A stretch of DNA of 60,000 nucleotides from Zygnema cylindricum (lineage: Eukaryota > Streptophyta > Zygnematophyceae > Zygnematales > Zygnemataceae). Positions 35,160 through 47,359 of the stretch are shown in pieces. The translations under genes were made by a program, and so were the position numbers. Where the stretch lies: NCBI GenBank assembly GCA_037447655.1, contig JBBHKE010000745.1, positions 40,001 through 100,000 on the forward strand, read 5' to 3'. Each line of letters starts with the position of its first letter. Within the stretch, counting starts at the first letter, position 1. A model generated the notes under the pieces. That model was not told the origin of the DNA and did not search any database. It was given only the letters and a program-made list of their open reading frames with translations.

Positions 35160-37870
35160 ATTTTAATATTGTATATATTTCTATTTTTGTTGTAATATTA
35201 TATTGTAGATAATTATTACCGTTTTATTGTTGGACTAAAAAAGGTGGTTTAGGAAGTTTCTAGACTTGAATGATAACAATAAAAAAATAATAATTATTAT
35301 ATAATAATTAGAATAACAATAACAATAAAAAACAAAACTATTATAATGTGTATAATATTTGCTCAAGACATATCATAGATCCAATAAAAGGATTTATCAC
35401 AGGCATAATAAATATACAGACAGTCGGTTTAGTTATAATTTTTATAATACCTATAATAACATTTACAATATGTACAATATATAGAATAAAAGGTACAATG
35501 TATATAGTATATATAACACTAATGGCTTTAATATATATATAATATATATATATATAGTAACAAAAATAATGTATTTAATACATGTAACAACAGTTTAGTA
35601 GTAAAAATATATTTGAATATATATAAAACTGTTTAGTTATAATGTATGTAATATATATCATAATAAAAGTTAGATATACATATAATATACATAGCAATAG
35701 ATGTAATATATTTAACACATACAAGAGTATAATTTATAATAGTTATAATTTATAAAATATATGTATTAATAATTATTATCGAAATGACAATTACAATATA
35801 TATACATACGTTATAAAACGTTATAATACATATTTAACATAAGTAATATTTGTAATATATACAATCATGCACGTTATTATCTGTTTAATATATTTGAAGT
35901 AGGAGTTATAATATAAATAATGTATATAATTATAGTTGAAGTATAATATATGAAACTACTGTTACAACTATTATTATAGTTGTAGTGTATACTAATAATA
36001 ATTATAATAAACATAATGTAACGGTTAGATGTAATTGTCATAATAGATGTAATATGTTATAATTACTATCATGTAAAAGTTTATTATACTTGTAATAATT
36101 AACATAATATAACGGTTAGATATAACTGTTATAATATGTATAATATATCAGTTAATTTTAACTGTTAAAATACATATAATGTAAACTGTTATAAAAAATC
36201 TAATGTAATAGTTAGTTAACACTAATAATTAACACATTATAACAGTTAGATATAAATGCTAAAATATATATAATATAATAGTTAGTTCTCACTATAAAAA
36301 TTAACACATTATAATAGTTAGACTATATATAATATATAACTTGTTAAAACTCTAATAATATAACAGTTACATTAAACCTGCTATAATATGTGTAGTATAG
36401 CAGTTAGATATAACTGTTTAGATTTAAATGTTATAATGTATATAATGTCACAGTTAGTTAACATTGTAATAATTAATACATTATCACAGTTAGGTATTAA
36501 AGTTGTAATATATACAAAATAACAATTAGATATAACTGTTAATTATGTAATTGTTTATTATAGTGTAATTGTTTATTATAGTGTAATTGTTTATTATAGT
36601 GTAATAATTAACATAGTAAAACAGTTAGATATAATTGTTATAATTAATAAAATATAACATCTAGATATAGTTGTTATGCTTAGTATAATGCAACAGCTAC
36701 ATATAACAACTGTCATAATAAATAAAATATAACACTTACAACTAGCTGTCATATTTGGTATAATATAACAGTTAAATATAGCTGTTATAATTTATAAAAT
36801 ATAACTGCTAGATATAACTTTTACTATAAATATAACATAAAAACTATAACTAGCTGTTAAATTTAGTATAATATTACAGCCAGATATAGTTGGTATGCTT
36901 ACTATCCTGCAACAGCTACACAACTGTCACAATAAATAAAATATAAAACTTACAACTAGCTGTCATATTCGGTATAATGTAACAGTTAGATATAGCTGTT
37001 ATAATTTATAAAATATAACAGCTAGATATTGTTGTTGTAATAAAAATGAAATAACAGTTACATGTAACTGTTATAATTAGTATAATAGATCAGTTATAAG
37101 TAGTTGTTATGAATAATGTGATATAACAGTTAGATATAACCTTTATAATCAATAAATTAAAACAATTATGACTAGCTGTTATAATTAGCATAACCTAACA
37201 GTTAGATATAGTTATCATAATATATAAAATATAACATGTAGATATAACTGCATATTTATCTACTACAAATGTATATTTATCTACCTGCTATAATAAAAAA
37301 GATATAACAGTTAGATATAACTGTTATAATTAGTATAATAAAACAGTTTTAACTAGATGTTATAAATAATGTCGTATAACAGTTAAATATAACCGTTATA
37401 ATCAATATATTAAAACAGTTGTAACCAGTTGTTATAATTAGTATAGTATAACAGTTATAACTTGCCCTTACAATATGTATTATAACTTGCCTTTACAATA
37501 TGTATTATACGACAGTTAGATCAAATTGATAAAATAAATGTAATATATCACTTATTACCGGCTGTTATAATATATATATTGTGTCAGTTATATATAAGTA
37601 TTACAATTAATTTAAGGTAGCAGTCATAATTACCTATTATAGTATAGATAGTACACCAGCTACAAATAACTATTTTACTTATTCTTATATAACAATTATA
37701 AATAGGTGTTATATTATATTTAATACAATAGTTAGATATAGCTCGTGATTACTACAATATAACAGTTAACTATAATTCAATACGAACAAAAATAAGTATT
37801 TTATTAACACGAAATAATAACAAAAATAATACAATCTACTACTAAAAAAAATAAAAAAAAATCATCATCA
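35160..37870. repeat. 2.7 kb AT-rich degenerate minisatellite with hairpin units
   Basis: Almost all A/T, built from diverged units containing ATAACAGTTAGATATAACTG followed by TTATAAT. The core AACAGTTA-GATA-TAACTGTT is a perfect 8-bp-stem hairpin (clean copy at 37,306-37,325); relatives lie near 36,113, 36,524, 36,620, 36,982 and 37,122. A 19-bp unit (GTAATTGTTTATTATAGT) is repeated three times near 36,547-36,603. No coding potential. Confidence 0.85.
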
Positions 37871-37892
37871 TCATTATTATTTCTATCTTTTC

Positions 37893-39229
37893 TTGTTGAT
37901 AAGTGTAATTTTGGCTTTAGAAGTGACAGTTAACAACCATTTCGGATACACCAATAATTTATGTAGCATGGAGAGCACCTTTGTTGCTCCCTCGATTAGC
38001 ACCATTTCTAGTAAACCTCCTCCTAAGCAAATCGGTAGAATTGGTGCAGCACGCGTCCGACATTTACGGAACCCAAGAATTGATGAATTTGACGGGGAAA
38101 ATAACGGGGAAAATAACGGGGAAAACCTTGGTTCTAGCACTACGACATCAAAAAGAAAGAGAGGCAAAAAAGCAGTGTTTGTAAATCAATCGAATAAAAA
38201 AAAAGTTGAGGACAAAAAAGATTTGGGCGAACACAGTGACGGTGATGAAATGCTACGTACGAGTAGTGCCTCTAAACCCCGACCGAGTAGTGCCTCTAAA
38301 CCCAAACCAGAGTCGTTCTGTACAAACACAGAAGAAACTAGGCGAGAAGGCTTTGAAGAAACTAGGCGAGAAGGCTTTGTTGCCCAAAAAAAACAGTGAG
38401 AGACGATACCTTGACACAGTACACGCGGAGGATGAAATTATGGAAGGTATTACGAACAACAATACTTCTACTTTAAATGTTTTTAGTGAATATTAGTTTT
38501 TTTTTGTCTTTGCAATGTTATTGGTGTATGTGGTTAACTATTATAAATGTTATTCTTTTAATTTTTTAACTTCGTAATTACATCATTTGAGTTGTTTTTT
38601 TCGAAATTTAACATGATATTCAACTATGTGCAAAAATGGTGGGCCGAACAAGAGAAAATAAGGAGCCCAACACCATTTCCGGAATACATAATAAAGATGA
38701 AAGGAAGGAATTTGGGTGATCACGGCCGGCATACAGTCGAACCGTTTTTAGACACGGTGGTTATTAATCAAGCCTCAGTTAACGATTTTTTTCGGGCACA
38801 CTGGAATCAGGTAATTAAGTCATGATTTTATTAAGACTTAAAGATAGAATGTGGGAGGAAATAATAATGAACGCAAAGTGTGAGAGCAAAGTACATTGAA
38901 AAAACAAGAGAGATGGAATCGATGATAAACACGAAAGGTAAACATTGTATAAAAAATATGTGTGATTTTGGACTTTTTTGCATTATCTTTTTTTTGTGCA
39001 CGTTGTGTTATTTCGGTTTACTTATATCTGTCCTATTTAGGTTTGTTCAATTGACCCTAAAATGCGACGCATTTGACGTATACAACTAATACTGAATATT
39101 TGTTGTTTTTTTGTTACAGTCTAAAGGGTTTTTAGAGGCAATATTGAAAGCGCTTGTGCTTTTTCATAAAACGCAATATACCATGTTAGGGATGTTAGGG
39201 AAAATTGCAGCCCAAATGACCCAGTAGAC
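37893..39229 (+). pseudogene. Unrecognised gene, probably frameshifted, with internal duplications
   Basis: First part, 37,893-38,399: a hydrophilic frame with tandem micro-duplications (GENNGENNGEN, SSASKPRPSSASKPKP, EETRREGFEETRREGF) and a basic, nuclear-signal-like SKRKRGKK. At an A8 tract (about 38,387-38,394) the neighbouring frame continues plausibly (KKNSERRYLDTVHAEDEIMEG), so one indel probably separates the two. Second part: a frame running to 38,811 (KWWAEQEKIRSPTPFPEYI.., NDFFRAHWNQ) ends at a good donor CAG|GTAATT. It joins in phase to 39,121 after TTTTTGTTACAG (SKGFLEAILKALVLFHKTQ..), then TAG at about 39,227. The final ~60 bases overlap a segment shared with the copia relic. No domain recognised; start and full exon plan are uncertain. 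It could belong to a mobile element. Confidence 0.35.
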
Positions 39230-39312
39230 CATAAGATATGATGTCTGGAAGTTTCCCAAAAACTGCCCTTAGAAAGTCATATTCCCAATACTGGATACTA
39301 CAAAATTGGCTA
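39168..39312 (+). repeat. Fragment shared with the copia relic region
   Basis: Aligns over about 145 bp with 6,865-7,005: AACGCAATATACC / AACACAATATACT, CCATAAGATA, GTTTCCCAAAAACTGCC / GTTTCTCAAAAACTGCC, then ATATTCCCAA.ACTGGAT. This is dispersed repeat material, either a second copia fragment or a sequence captured by both loci. Confidence 0.75.
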
Positions 39313-40050
39313 AGTCCTAAGTTATATACTCACAGTGTGTATCTACTGATCTATACTAATTTGGGTAATCGTTACTACGGTTATTATTCTGACTAACGAC
39401 AAAGCATCCTACCTGTACGCCACTGTACCTCAAAACCTTAATTATTACTTTCTAAAGACCTGATTAATGGAACACTATTTTTTTTACACTAAACTACAAA
39501 ACAATGTTATTCAGATATTTCAAGATATTGAACCGTACATAAAACGTTCTAACCGTACACAAAACGTTTTAAATGCTTAGTCGGCGATAGTCGCTAAAGT
39601 CCAGCCGAATGTGGTCGTGTAGTACGAAGCACCTGAGTGCTTCGTCACTTGTAGTCCCACGCGAATCACGCTTGTGGTCCCTCGTGAATCACGCTTGTGG
39701 TCCCAAGTGAATCGCGTCCGTTGGAACAAATTCAATCGACGATGGTACCGTCGAACTGTACCATTTATTTCCGGAATACTCGGTTCAGATCCTGTTCGTC
39801 CGATCTTGTGAATCAAATCGTCAATTGCGTGACGCGTGTGGCTGACTGTCGACGCCACTCCGAAAAACCTGCATACGTTCTTTTGCCAACACGTGTCCCT
39901 GTAAAAGTACAATACACTCTACTGTACTTTTTGCTACTGTAACGCTAATTAAGGTAAGTATTACATTAGGCAACTTAGAAAAATATTATAAGTTATTTTT
40001 ACCCCTATTTACTGAAAATAAAGATTTCTAAATTACAACACTAATAAGGT
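39313..40050. other. Intergenic, no gene seen
   Basis: Contains two close ACGCTTGTGGTCCC direct repeats near 39,668-39,703 and a CCGTACATAAAACGTT / CCGTACACAAAACGTT pair near 39,533-39,566. The rest is unassigned. Confidence 0.4.
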
Positions 40051-40505
40051 TTAATGGATGGGTTAATGGAATTTCGGGCGTATACATGGCTTGTCGAGTT
40101 ATATCGACGAATATTAGATTAACGCATGATTACGCAATTGCTATTACATGTTTTAAATGCCACAACCAATTATGTGTAGTTATAATAACCACTAATAGAC
40201 ATCCAAAGCATGGCTAATATCGTTTAATGGATGGGTTAATGGAATTTTGGGCGTATACATGGCTTGTCGAGTTATACCGACCAATATTAGATTAACGGAT
40301 GATTACGAAATTGCTATAACATGTTTTAAATGCCACAAACAATTATGTGTAGTAATAATAAGCACTAATAGACATCCAAAGCATGGCTAACAACGTTTAG
40401 TAGATAGGTTAATGGAATTTCGAGAGTATACATGGTTTGTCGAGTTATATCGACCAATATTAGATTAACGAATGATTACGCAGTTGCTATAACATGTTTT
40501 GTGAA
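40051..40505. repeat. 173-bp tandem repeat, two full units and one partial
   Basis: Units start at 40,051, 40,224 and 40,397, each opening TTAATGGATGGGTTAATGG or a variant and containing CATGGCTTGTCGAGTTATA and GATTACG.AATTGCTAT. The units differ at several positions, so the array is not recent. Confidence 0.9.
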
Positions 40506-40978
40506 TAACAAGTGCATAACCATCCAAATGTGTACAAAATATAACAATTGGCAGTCAACATAACGTATAAAAAATATAATATTTTGGCATACTCTTTTAT
40601 AATCACCCATATGTGTCGTTAATCCCTATATTTTTTGTTATGCACCAATTATTGTTAAAACACATAAACCGACAAACTAGTATAACCATAAATTATAAAC
40701 AATTGTTCAAATACAACCCATCATATGATATGGATTAATATAATCATAAAGTGCACGTATTTGGCATTTACGATCAATGATTATTTTCTATATTGGCCAG
40801 TATTGACCATTATTTTACCATTATTTATTATAACTACTATTCATAATGAAGTATTACGATGAGTACTCACATACAATCTATGCGCATTCATGCGCTTTAA
40901 GATGAACTGTTTTTTCAAAGATATGTAGTTTCGGCATTGATACATGTTATTGCACCGATTTGTGTAAATGTAAGCTAG
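40506..40978. other. AT-rich intergenic, nothing recognised
   Basis: No open frame or repeat match seen within the window. Confidence 0.4.
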
Positions 40979-41890
40979 TAACCGTTATTTTTACAGGGAT
41001 TTTTAATTGTAACATACAAGTTTGGAATGCAACCATTATGAGCGCATTAAATAAAACTTTAAGTACACATAGTAACTTCATCTCTAGTTATAATAACTTG
41101 TTTATTTTCAGCGCTATTGCATAAATTACAAAGACATGTGGTATAATAATAAGCACAAAATATGCACAATTTGCAACTCAAACTTCATCTCTAACCCCAT
41201 ACAAAACTTAGAAGGCTTTTACATTAAACAACGAAAATATCCCTAACGATTTCATTGTTTTGCTTTCATAGGACATTGTGACTGCAATAATATAAACAAA
41301 ATTTACATTATCAATTTACTCGAAATATAATGACTATTTGAATGACTCCCTCTTTATTATTGTTCTTATCATTATATGACTTGTTCAACAAAGAAATAAT
41401 GCCCCTTCGTTAATAGCGTTAATGGTTTATTATCGTAACGCGAAATTACATTATATAATACCAATTAAGCGAATGGGGACGTGACAGATTGTCGTCTACT
41501 CCTTTAATAGAGTTGCTAACCGTAGTTCAACATTTCGGGTCGAAGTGTTATTGAAACTACTGTAACAACTATAGGCAAGCGCACGGTTAATAATTAAAGT
41601 ACGACTGAAAGGTTTACGTTATATACATCGACAATTTGGCACCGATGGAAATATAGTTTTTTTTTTTTCGGGCAGCGTCGTCAGAGTTAATGTACAAAGT
41701 ACAAACCCTTGGTAAAACAAAATCCTTATTTCCTGGTCAGAACTAGAGTCCGTAATTTTTTTTTTTTTACGGATTACATGATACTGGTAAGTATTTTGTA
41801 GTGGTGAAACATACGGCGCATTTCTCACGGTGAAAGAGGGTTCACAAGGTTCACCACACTGAGGAGACATGTAAGGAACACTCCCTGTAC
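40979..41890. repeat. Copy 1 of a 0.91 kb dispersed direct repeat
   Basis: Starts TAACCGTTATTTTTAC and ends AACACTCCCTGTAC. It matches 45,802-46,715 end to end in the same orientation, with mostly single-base differences and a few short indels. No long ORF and no clear TIR. It could be a solo LTR or another non-coding transposon; TG..CA ends are not seen. Confidence 0.9.
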
Positions 41891-42783
41891 CAATCGTCCC
41901 GCTTCGGCTGGATTCGGTTTAGTTTTACATGGGACTGAACCGAACCAGCAAAAGTTTTGAACCGTGTTTACAAATCTCGAACCTAAAAAAACCGTTGGAT
42001 AGGATTTAACGCCTTAGTTCCATCGGCTCATAAATTGCCCGTTCTGGGTCATAAAACAACGCACACTTTGCCCGGTGACCAATTTGTTAGATCCACTGCA
42101 AGACCTGAGTCAACCATTTGGCCATCGGCCATGTTGACCAATAGTCGCGTGGTCATGACAAACATAAGAAAACAAAAATGAGGGAAGATCAAAAATATGT
42201 TAGAAAATCTCTGTTTCCCCATCTTTATAAGCCAATAGAAAAAGGATTTACCATTTTGTACTAATGAGCTTACTTTTCTGTACACCTTTAGTTTTTTTTA
42301 TTTTTGGAACAGTAAATGACTAAATGATTTGTCCGTATATCTGTATATCGTACGTGCGGACAACGGTTCAAACCGGGTGCGGTCTGATGGAACCGAAGCA
42401 AGCGGTTTTCAGGTCGCTGGAAGCGAACCAACCGTTTTCAGTCAGGTTTGAAAAAGTCAAGCCTAAGCGCCAAAAGAACCGTTTTGGTTCCATCCGGTTT
42501 TACCTCACCCAAAACTGAAGTTCCATCATACGTTTCTGTAATCGTACGGCCAACCCTACAGATCGGGTCGATTGAGAGCGTTGTTCCATTAGGCGGTCTC
42601 AGTAAACGTCAAAAAATCGTTTACTGAAGCTATCGTTCCATTGTGTCGGGCCAGTAACCGACATTTTATTTGCGTGGCACACTCTGATTTGTCCACGTCA
42701 TAGATGGATACGATTCTGGGAATCTTCAAAGAATCTCCGACAGCAAATTGTGACCACACATTTGTACCAGAGAAGGTAAAAAG
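41891..42783. other. Intergenic, rich in GGTTCGGTTT-like words
   Basis: AACCGAACC, GGTTCGGTT-like and CCGGTTTT words appear in both orientations between 41,905 and 42,515, which may be remnants of another TIR element. GTTCCATTAGGCGGTC near 42,586 also occurs in the copia relic at 7,011. No gene. Confidence 0.35.
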
Positions 42784-43257
42784 CATAGATGTCCAATTCG
42801 TACGGATTTCAATTTTTTTACGAAAACTACGTAGTATTCGTCTTTTTCATACTTTTCGTAAAATTTGTGTAAATTTCGTTGTACGGCAATGTACAAAATT
42901 GTACGGAAAACCTAATCTTAAAAAATCCTTAAAAATCTTAAAAGTACGGAAATTTAACATAAATGTACAAAATTGTATGAAAGTGTACCCTTAAAAACCT
43001 AATAGTACAGAATATCTACGGCAGCCGTACTAAAATTCAAAGGAGCGTACGGCAACGTATCTTGGGAACCCTAAAAAATCCCCTAAAATAACCCTAAAAT
43101 GTACGAACATAGACGAACACTATACGTATATGTAGAAATAATGTACGGGTACAAAGCAAGGTACGCATTTTATTAACTTTTCGACATCGTTTGATGCGTA
43201 CCGTACGCAGTATTCGTTAGTTTATACCGTGCGTAATATGCGCATGGGACATCTATG
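42784..43257. mobile_element. Family F MITE, 474 bp, CATAGATGTCC termini, hAT-like
   Basis: CATAGATGTCC at the left and GGACATCTATG at the right form an 11-bp perfect TIR. Flanks GTAAAAAG and GTAAAAGT are an almost perfect 8-bp duplication, the length made by hAT transposases. The body is rich in GTACGG words. The same body recurs at 56,866-57,263 plus 58,300-58,374 inside the hAT-like element. Confidence 0.75.
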
Positions 43258-44407
43258 GTAAAAGTGACTCGTACGACATATTGAATAAAATTTGTACGGA
43301 CGGACGAAACTTAAGATTTGTAAAAACGTACAAAAATTCCAGTAATGGTTAGTGGATGGCAACAGAAGCCTGAAACAATATCCCCCGTTAAAGATTTTTT
43401 TGCGGCTTCCGGTGGCCTCGCATCCTCCTTTACGGAAGGCACATGTCATATGCGACGTCTACCCACCTGGTCGCGCGGTCGTCGTGGATATTTGTTCACT
43501 TTTCCACGAGACACGGTGCTATTCATTTAGGCGCTAAACATTGACCTACTCCGGGTCACTTGTTGCGAACTAAAAGTGTCAGACGATGGCGTGTCCGATT
43601 ATACATCCGACGGTCCACGTTTACGCCCATAAACGTGGAGAATCAAATCGCTCATTCAGTAGGCTTGTTTTTTTGACATTTTATCTTTTTGGTACGGCAC
43701 TATACGAAACAGTGCGGCTTTTAGTAAACAACGACATTTTTCCCCTAATGGAATCTTACCCTGAGTCGATGTTCCATCACGTAGACTTTGTAAACCACGT
43801 GTTCTAAATTGACTAGCACCACGCAAGCTACGATCCGATAGTGAATATCTTTCATATTTTTAGCACCGACAAACTTAACTTCAAATCTTCTTTTGCGTAC
43901 CATGTACCTGGGTACGAAATCATCATGCGACATAACTTTTATACTTTTTGCATACGCCAGTCTGTACGCCAGCTCATTTTTTAGGGTGTTTGTTTTCCAA
44001 CATAACAAAAGTCCTTTGAGAGAAATAGTGTGACGAACAAAAGTTGCCAAAAATAGCGTGATGAAGGAATGTTACGAAATTTCGTTTTTATTTTCGGTTC
44101 TATTTTGGAAAGCGCGTGTCATGTGCAAATCTTAATATTTTTCGTTGGTTTTCCATCATGACACGTAGCTTAATCGTCCAACGTGTCACAAAATTTTTTT
44201 TTTTGGATCTGCCAACCCACCTCCTCGAGGTGGGTTGACAATTACAGAGAAAAATGAAGTGAACTCCTCGCAGATGAACATCCGACGGCCAGTATTACCT
44301 TCAAGACCTTCGGAGAGTATCGGCAAGATTCTTTGTAATGTTGTTTTTGGTATAAAAACAAAATAGGCGGTACGATTTGTTTCGGAGAGTCGCGGATTTT
44401 TATAAAC
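43258..44407. other. Intergenic repeat-derived DNA
   Basis: A palindrome CAACCCACCTCCTCGAGGTGGGTTG occupies about 44,214-44,238, followed by sequence related to the MITEs at 8838 and 33,369. No gene called. Confidence 0.4.
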
Positions 44408-44650
44408 TACGCCACACTTGGAGAATGGGAAAACGGTATGGTATGAAAACGGTATTTTCTTTTGTCCACCGTGAACTGGCACGTGACACTAGCTTACGTC
44501 AACAAGTGTGTCGTGATATGAGCCACTTGTCCGTAAGAAAAGTAAACGTTTTGCAGACATGATATGTACGAAGCATTCAAAATCAAACTGTACTGCCTCG
44601 CAAGCGTTTGTACAGACCGAAAATCACCTCGGAGGAACCTAGAACATGCC
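44408..44650. mobile_element. Truncated family C MITE, inverted
   Basis: CACACTTGGAGAATGGGAAAACGG followed by TATGGTATGAAAACGGTA, CACGTGACACTAGCTTACG and GTTTGTACAGACCGAAAAT matches the right third of the 21,464-22,093 copy in reverse. The rest is missing, and a family B element begins 39 bp later. Confidence 0.75.
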
Positions 44651-44688
44651 CAAAAAAAAACCTCGGGCGCCCGAAAGAAAAAAACTTA

Positions 44689-45478
44689 GGGTACTTTCGC
44701 ATGTAACTGAAACTTAGTCTTGTTACTTTGTTTTTGAACGAAGATTCTCCGTACAACTTTCAGGAGCATTCGAATGTAAACGAAAATAAATTGTTACTTA
44801 AAAAAGTGACTCGCGTAGACGTGTACGAAACAATGTGACAGATGAAGTGGAACACAAAATGAGGCGAAACTTCCACTCGGCTTCAATTTGAGGCGTCTCT
44901 CCCCACGCTGTACAATTTTTGTGACTTCGTAATGTCCGTACGCCACATTGTCGAAGTGTCGAAACCCTAAAATACCTTTCGTTGCCGCACAAAAATGCGG
45001 TTTCGTTTTTCGTCTTCCCACTTGCTAGCAGGTGCCCAGTGTTTTTACTACGCCGTTTGTGTGAAGACACGTGTGTTTGAGAGAGACGGCCCCTGTGCGG
45101 AAATCAGCGCACGGAAAATAGTACGCACAGGCTTAATGTCCAGTATGTTTTTTTTTTTGGTACTCCGCTCACAAAAAATGTAAAAAACTTCCGACACGTG
45201 CGACATCATCTGCCTATTCGCTCACCTTATTGGACTATATTTAAAATCACCTCACGAGGTGATTTGATGTAAAGTTTTAACATGTGCTGGAAGGACGCGA
45301 AAGTGGGTCGAAATGCGCTAGACGACAAACTACTGTACGGATAAAGTTTCAAGGTAACGCAACTTGTACGGTGGTAATTTCAATTTTTTGCTATGGCTGC
45401 GGATTTTTTCATTTTTTTCCAAGTTATGAAGGAAAACGACAAAAAATAACTGCAACTTTAGCACATGCGAAAGTACCC
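44689..45478. mobile_element. Family B PIF/Harbinger-like element, 790 bp
   Basis: GGGTACTTTCGCATGT and ACATGCGAAAGTACCC are perfect 16-bp TIRs flanked by TTA and TAA. Near its right third is the palindrome AATCACCTCACGAGGTGATT (45,245-45,264), a hallmark shared with the other family B copies. No transposase; short open frames are ignored. Confidence 0.85.
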
Positions 45479-45481
45479 TAA

Positions 45482-45800
45482 GTTTCAATTCAGTTTTTAG
45501 TATAAAATAAGCATTAAAAAAGTTATTGTAAAATTAGTATTATGAGAGTTATAAGTGTGTATAATTAGTATTGGTACAGTTTTTAGTTTGTGTTATTGGT
45601 ATTAGCACAATTTGTCTGTATAATTTGAGTTACTATTGTAATTAGAATTGTATAATGAGTATTAGTATTGTTATTAGTTTGTATAATTGGTATTAACACA
45701 GTTATTACTCTAAATAATTAGTGTTTGTATAATTAGTATTAGAACAGTTATTAGTTTGTATAATTAGTCTTCACAAAATTTAGTTTGTATTATTAGCATA
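45482..45800. repeat. Degenerate AT-rich tandem repeat
   Basis: About eight diverged units based on AGTTTGTATAATTAGTATTA followed by variable GNACAGTTATT. It lies directly before copy 2 of the 0.91 kb repeat. Confidence 0.75.
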
Positions 45801-45801
45801 A

Positions 45802-46715
45802 TAACCGTTATTTTTACTGGGATTTTTAATTGTAACATACAAGTTTGGAATGCAACCATTAATGTCCAAATGAGCGCATTAAGTAAAACTTTAAGTACAC
45901 ATAGTAACTTCATCTCTAGTTATAATAACTTGCTTATTTTCAACAATATTGCATAAATTACAAAGTCACGTGGTATAATAATAAGCACAAAATATGCACA
46001 ATTTGCAACTCAAACTTCATCTCTAACCCCATACAAAACTTAGAAGGCGTTTACATTAAACAACGAAAATATCCCTAACGATTTCATTGTTTGGCTTTCA
46101 TAGGACATTGTGACTGCAATAATATAAACAAAATTTACATTATTAATTTACTCGAAATATAATGACTATTTGAATGACTCCCTCTTTATTATTGTTCTTA
46201 TCATTATATGACTTGTTCAACAAAGAAATATTGCCCCTTCGTTAATAGCGTTAATGGTTTATTATCGTAACGCGAAAATACATTATATAATACCAATTAA
46301 GTGAATGGGGACGTGACAGATTGTCGTCTACTCCTTTAATAGAGTTGCTAACCGTAGTTCAACATTTCGGGTCGAAGTGTTATTGAAACTACTGTAACAA
46401 CTATAGGCAGGCGCACGGTTAATAATTAAAGTACGACTGAAAGGTTTACGTTATATACATCGACAATTTGTCGACGATGGAAATATAGTTTTTATTTTTC
46501 GGGCAGCGTCGTCAGAGTTAATGTACAAACCCTTGGTAAAACAAAATCCTTATATCCTGGTCAGAACTAGAGTCCGTACAATTTTTTTTTTAACGGATTA
46601 CATGATACCGGTAGGTATTTTGTAGTGGTGAAACTTACGGCGCATTTCGCACGGTGAAACGAGGGTTCACAGGGTTCACCACACTGAGGAAACATGTAAG
46701 GAACACTCCCTGTAC
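45802..46715. repeat. Copy 2 of the 0.91 kb dispersed direct repeat
   Basis: Same start (TAACCGTTATTTTTAC) and end (AACACTCCCTGTAC) as 40,979-41,890, with small differences such as an 11-base insertion AATGTCCAAAT-like near 45,862. It lies 3.9 kb downstream of copy 1 in direct orientation. Confidence 0.9.
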
Positions 46716-46773
46716 TTTTAACTTTTTAGAAAGTAATGATTCCACGTAAGCCGTTTTCTTGTTACGTTTACTT

Positions 46774-47351
46774 CATAGTTCAAAAGTAGGTGAAAGTAAA
46801 CCATACAGTATGCCTATTGTATGCAAAACATACAATATGCCCTTAAGACCCATATTGTATTGGTCGAAAAATGAAAAAAAAGGTTAAGAGGGTTGAGTTG
46901 CACATCGATCGATAGAGAATTAAACGGCATGTCTAAATTTTGAAAAAAAATCGGACAAAAAATATTTTTTCTGTGAATTTTGAGGTGTTTTTTATTTCAA
47001 CCGTCAGATTTAGACGATCGGACGGTCGCTGATCAAAGTAGCGATCTTAAGAAGATCACATGAAAAGCCCATAACACAACTTACGATAGGACAATTTGTC
47101 ATATTAGCGTCTGCAATTTTGAAGGCCACACTAAATAAAGCCTCAAATTGACCAACCAGGTTGCCCGTCCGCGTTTTTTTTTTTTTTTTTCCGGGTTTTT
47201 TTTCCGGCGGAATGTCATCCTATATTCGTACGATCGTACAAGAGTGTCCGCAACTCACACCCATACAATATGCCTACTCTACGCGAGTTTAGTGCCAAGT
47301 TTTGTGCGCCTACCAAAGGCCTACCATAAAAACGCCTACTTTTAAACTATG
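46774..47351. mobile_element. Family D hAT-like MITE, 578 bp, with exact 8-bp target duplication
   Basis: Termini CATAGTTCAAAAGTAGG and CCTACTTTTAAACTATG, flanked on both sides by GTTTACTT (46,766-46,773 and 47,352-47,359). Eight-base duplications are typical of hAT transposition. The body shares ATTGTATGCAAAACATACAA and CGATCGGACGGTCGCTGATC with the copy at 55,672 in reverse. No coding sequence. Confidence 0.9.
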
Positions 47352-47359
47352 GTTTACTT

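Noticed and set aside
43050-43095. Telomere-like CCCTAAA words
   Set aside because: Only scattered single words (also near 370-390); no tandem telomeric array.
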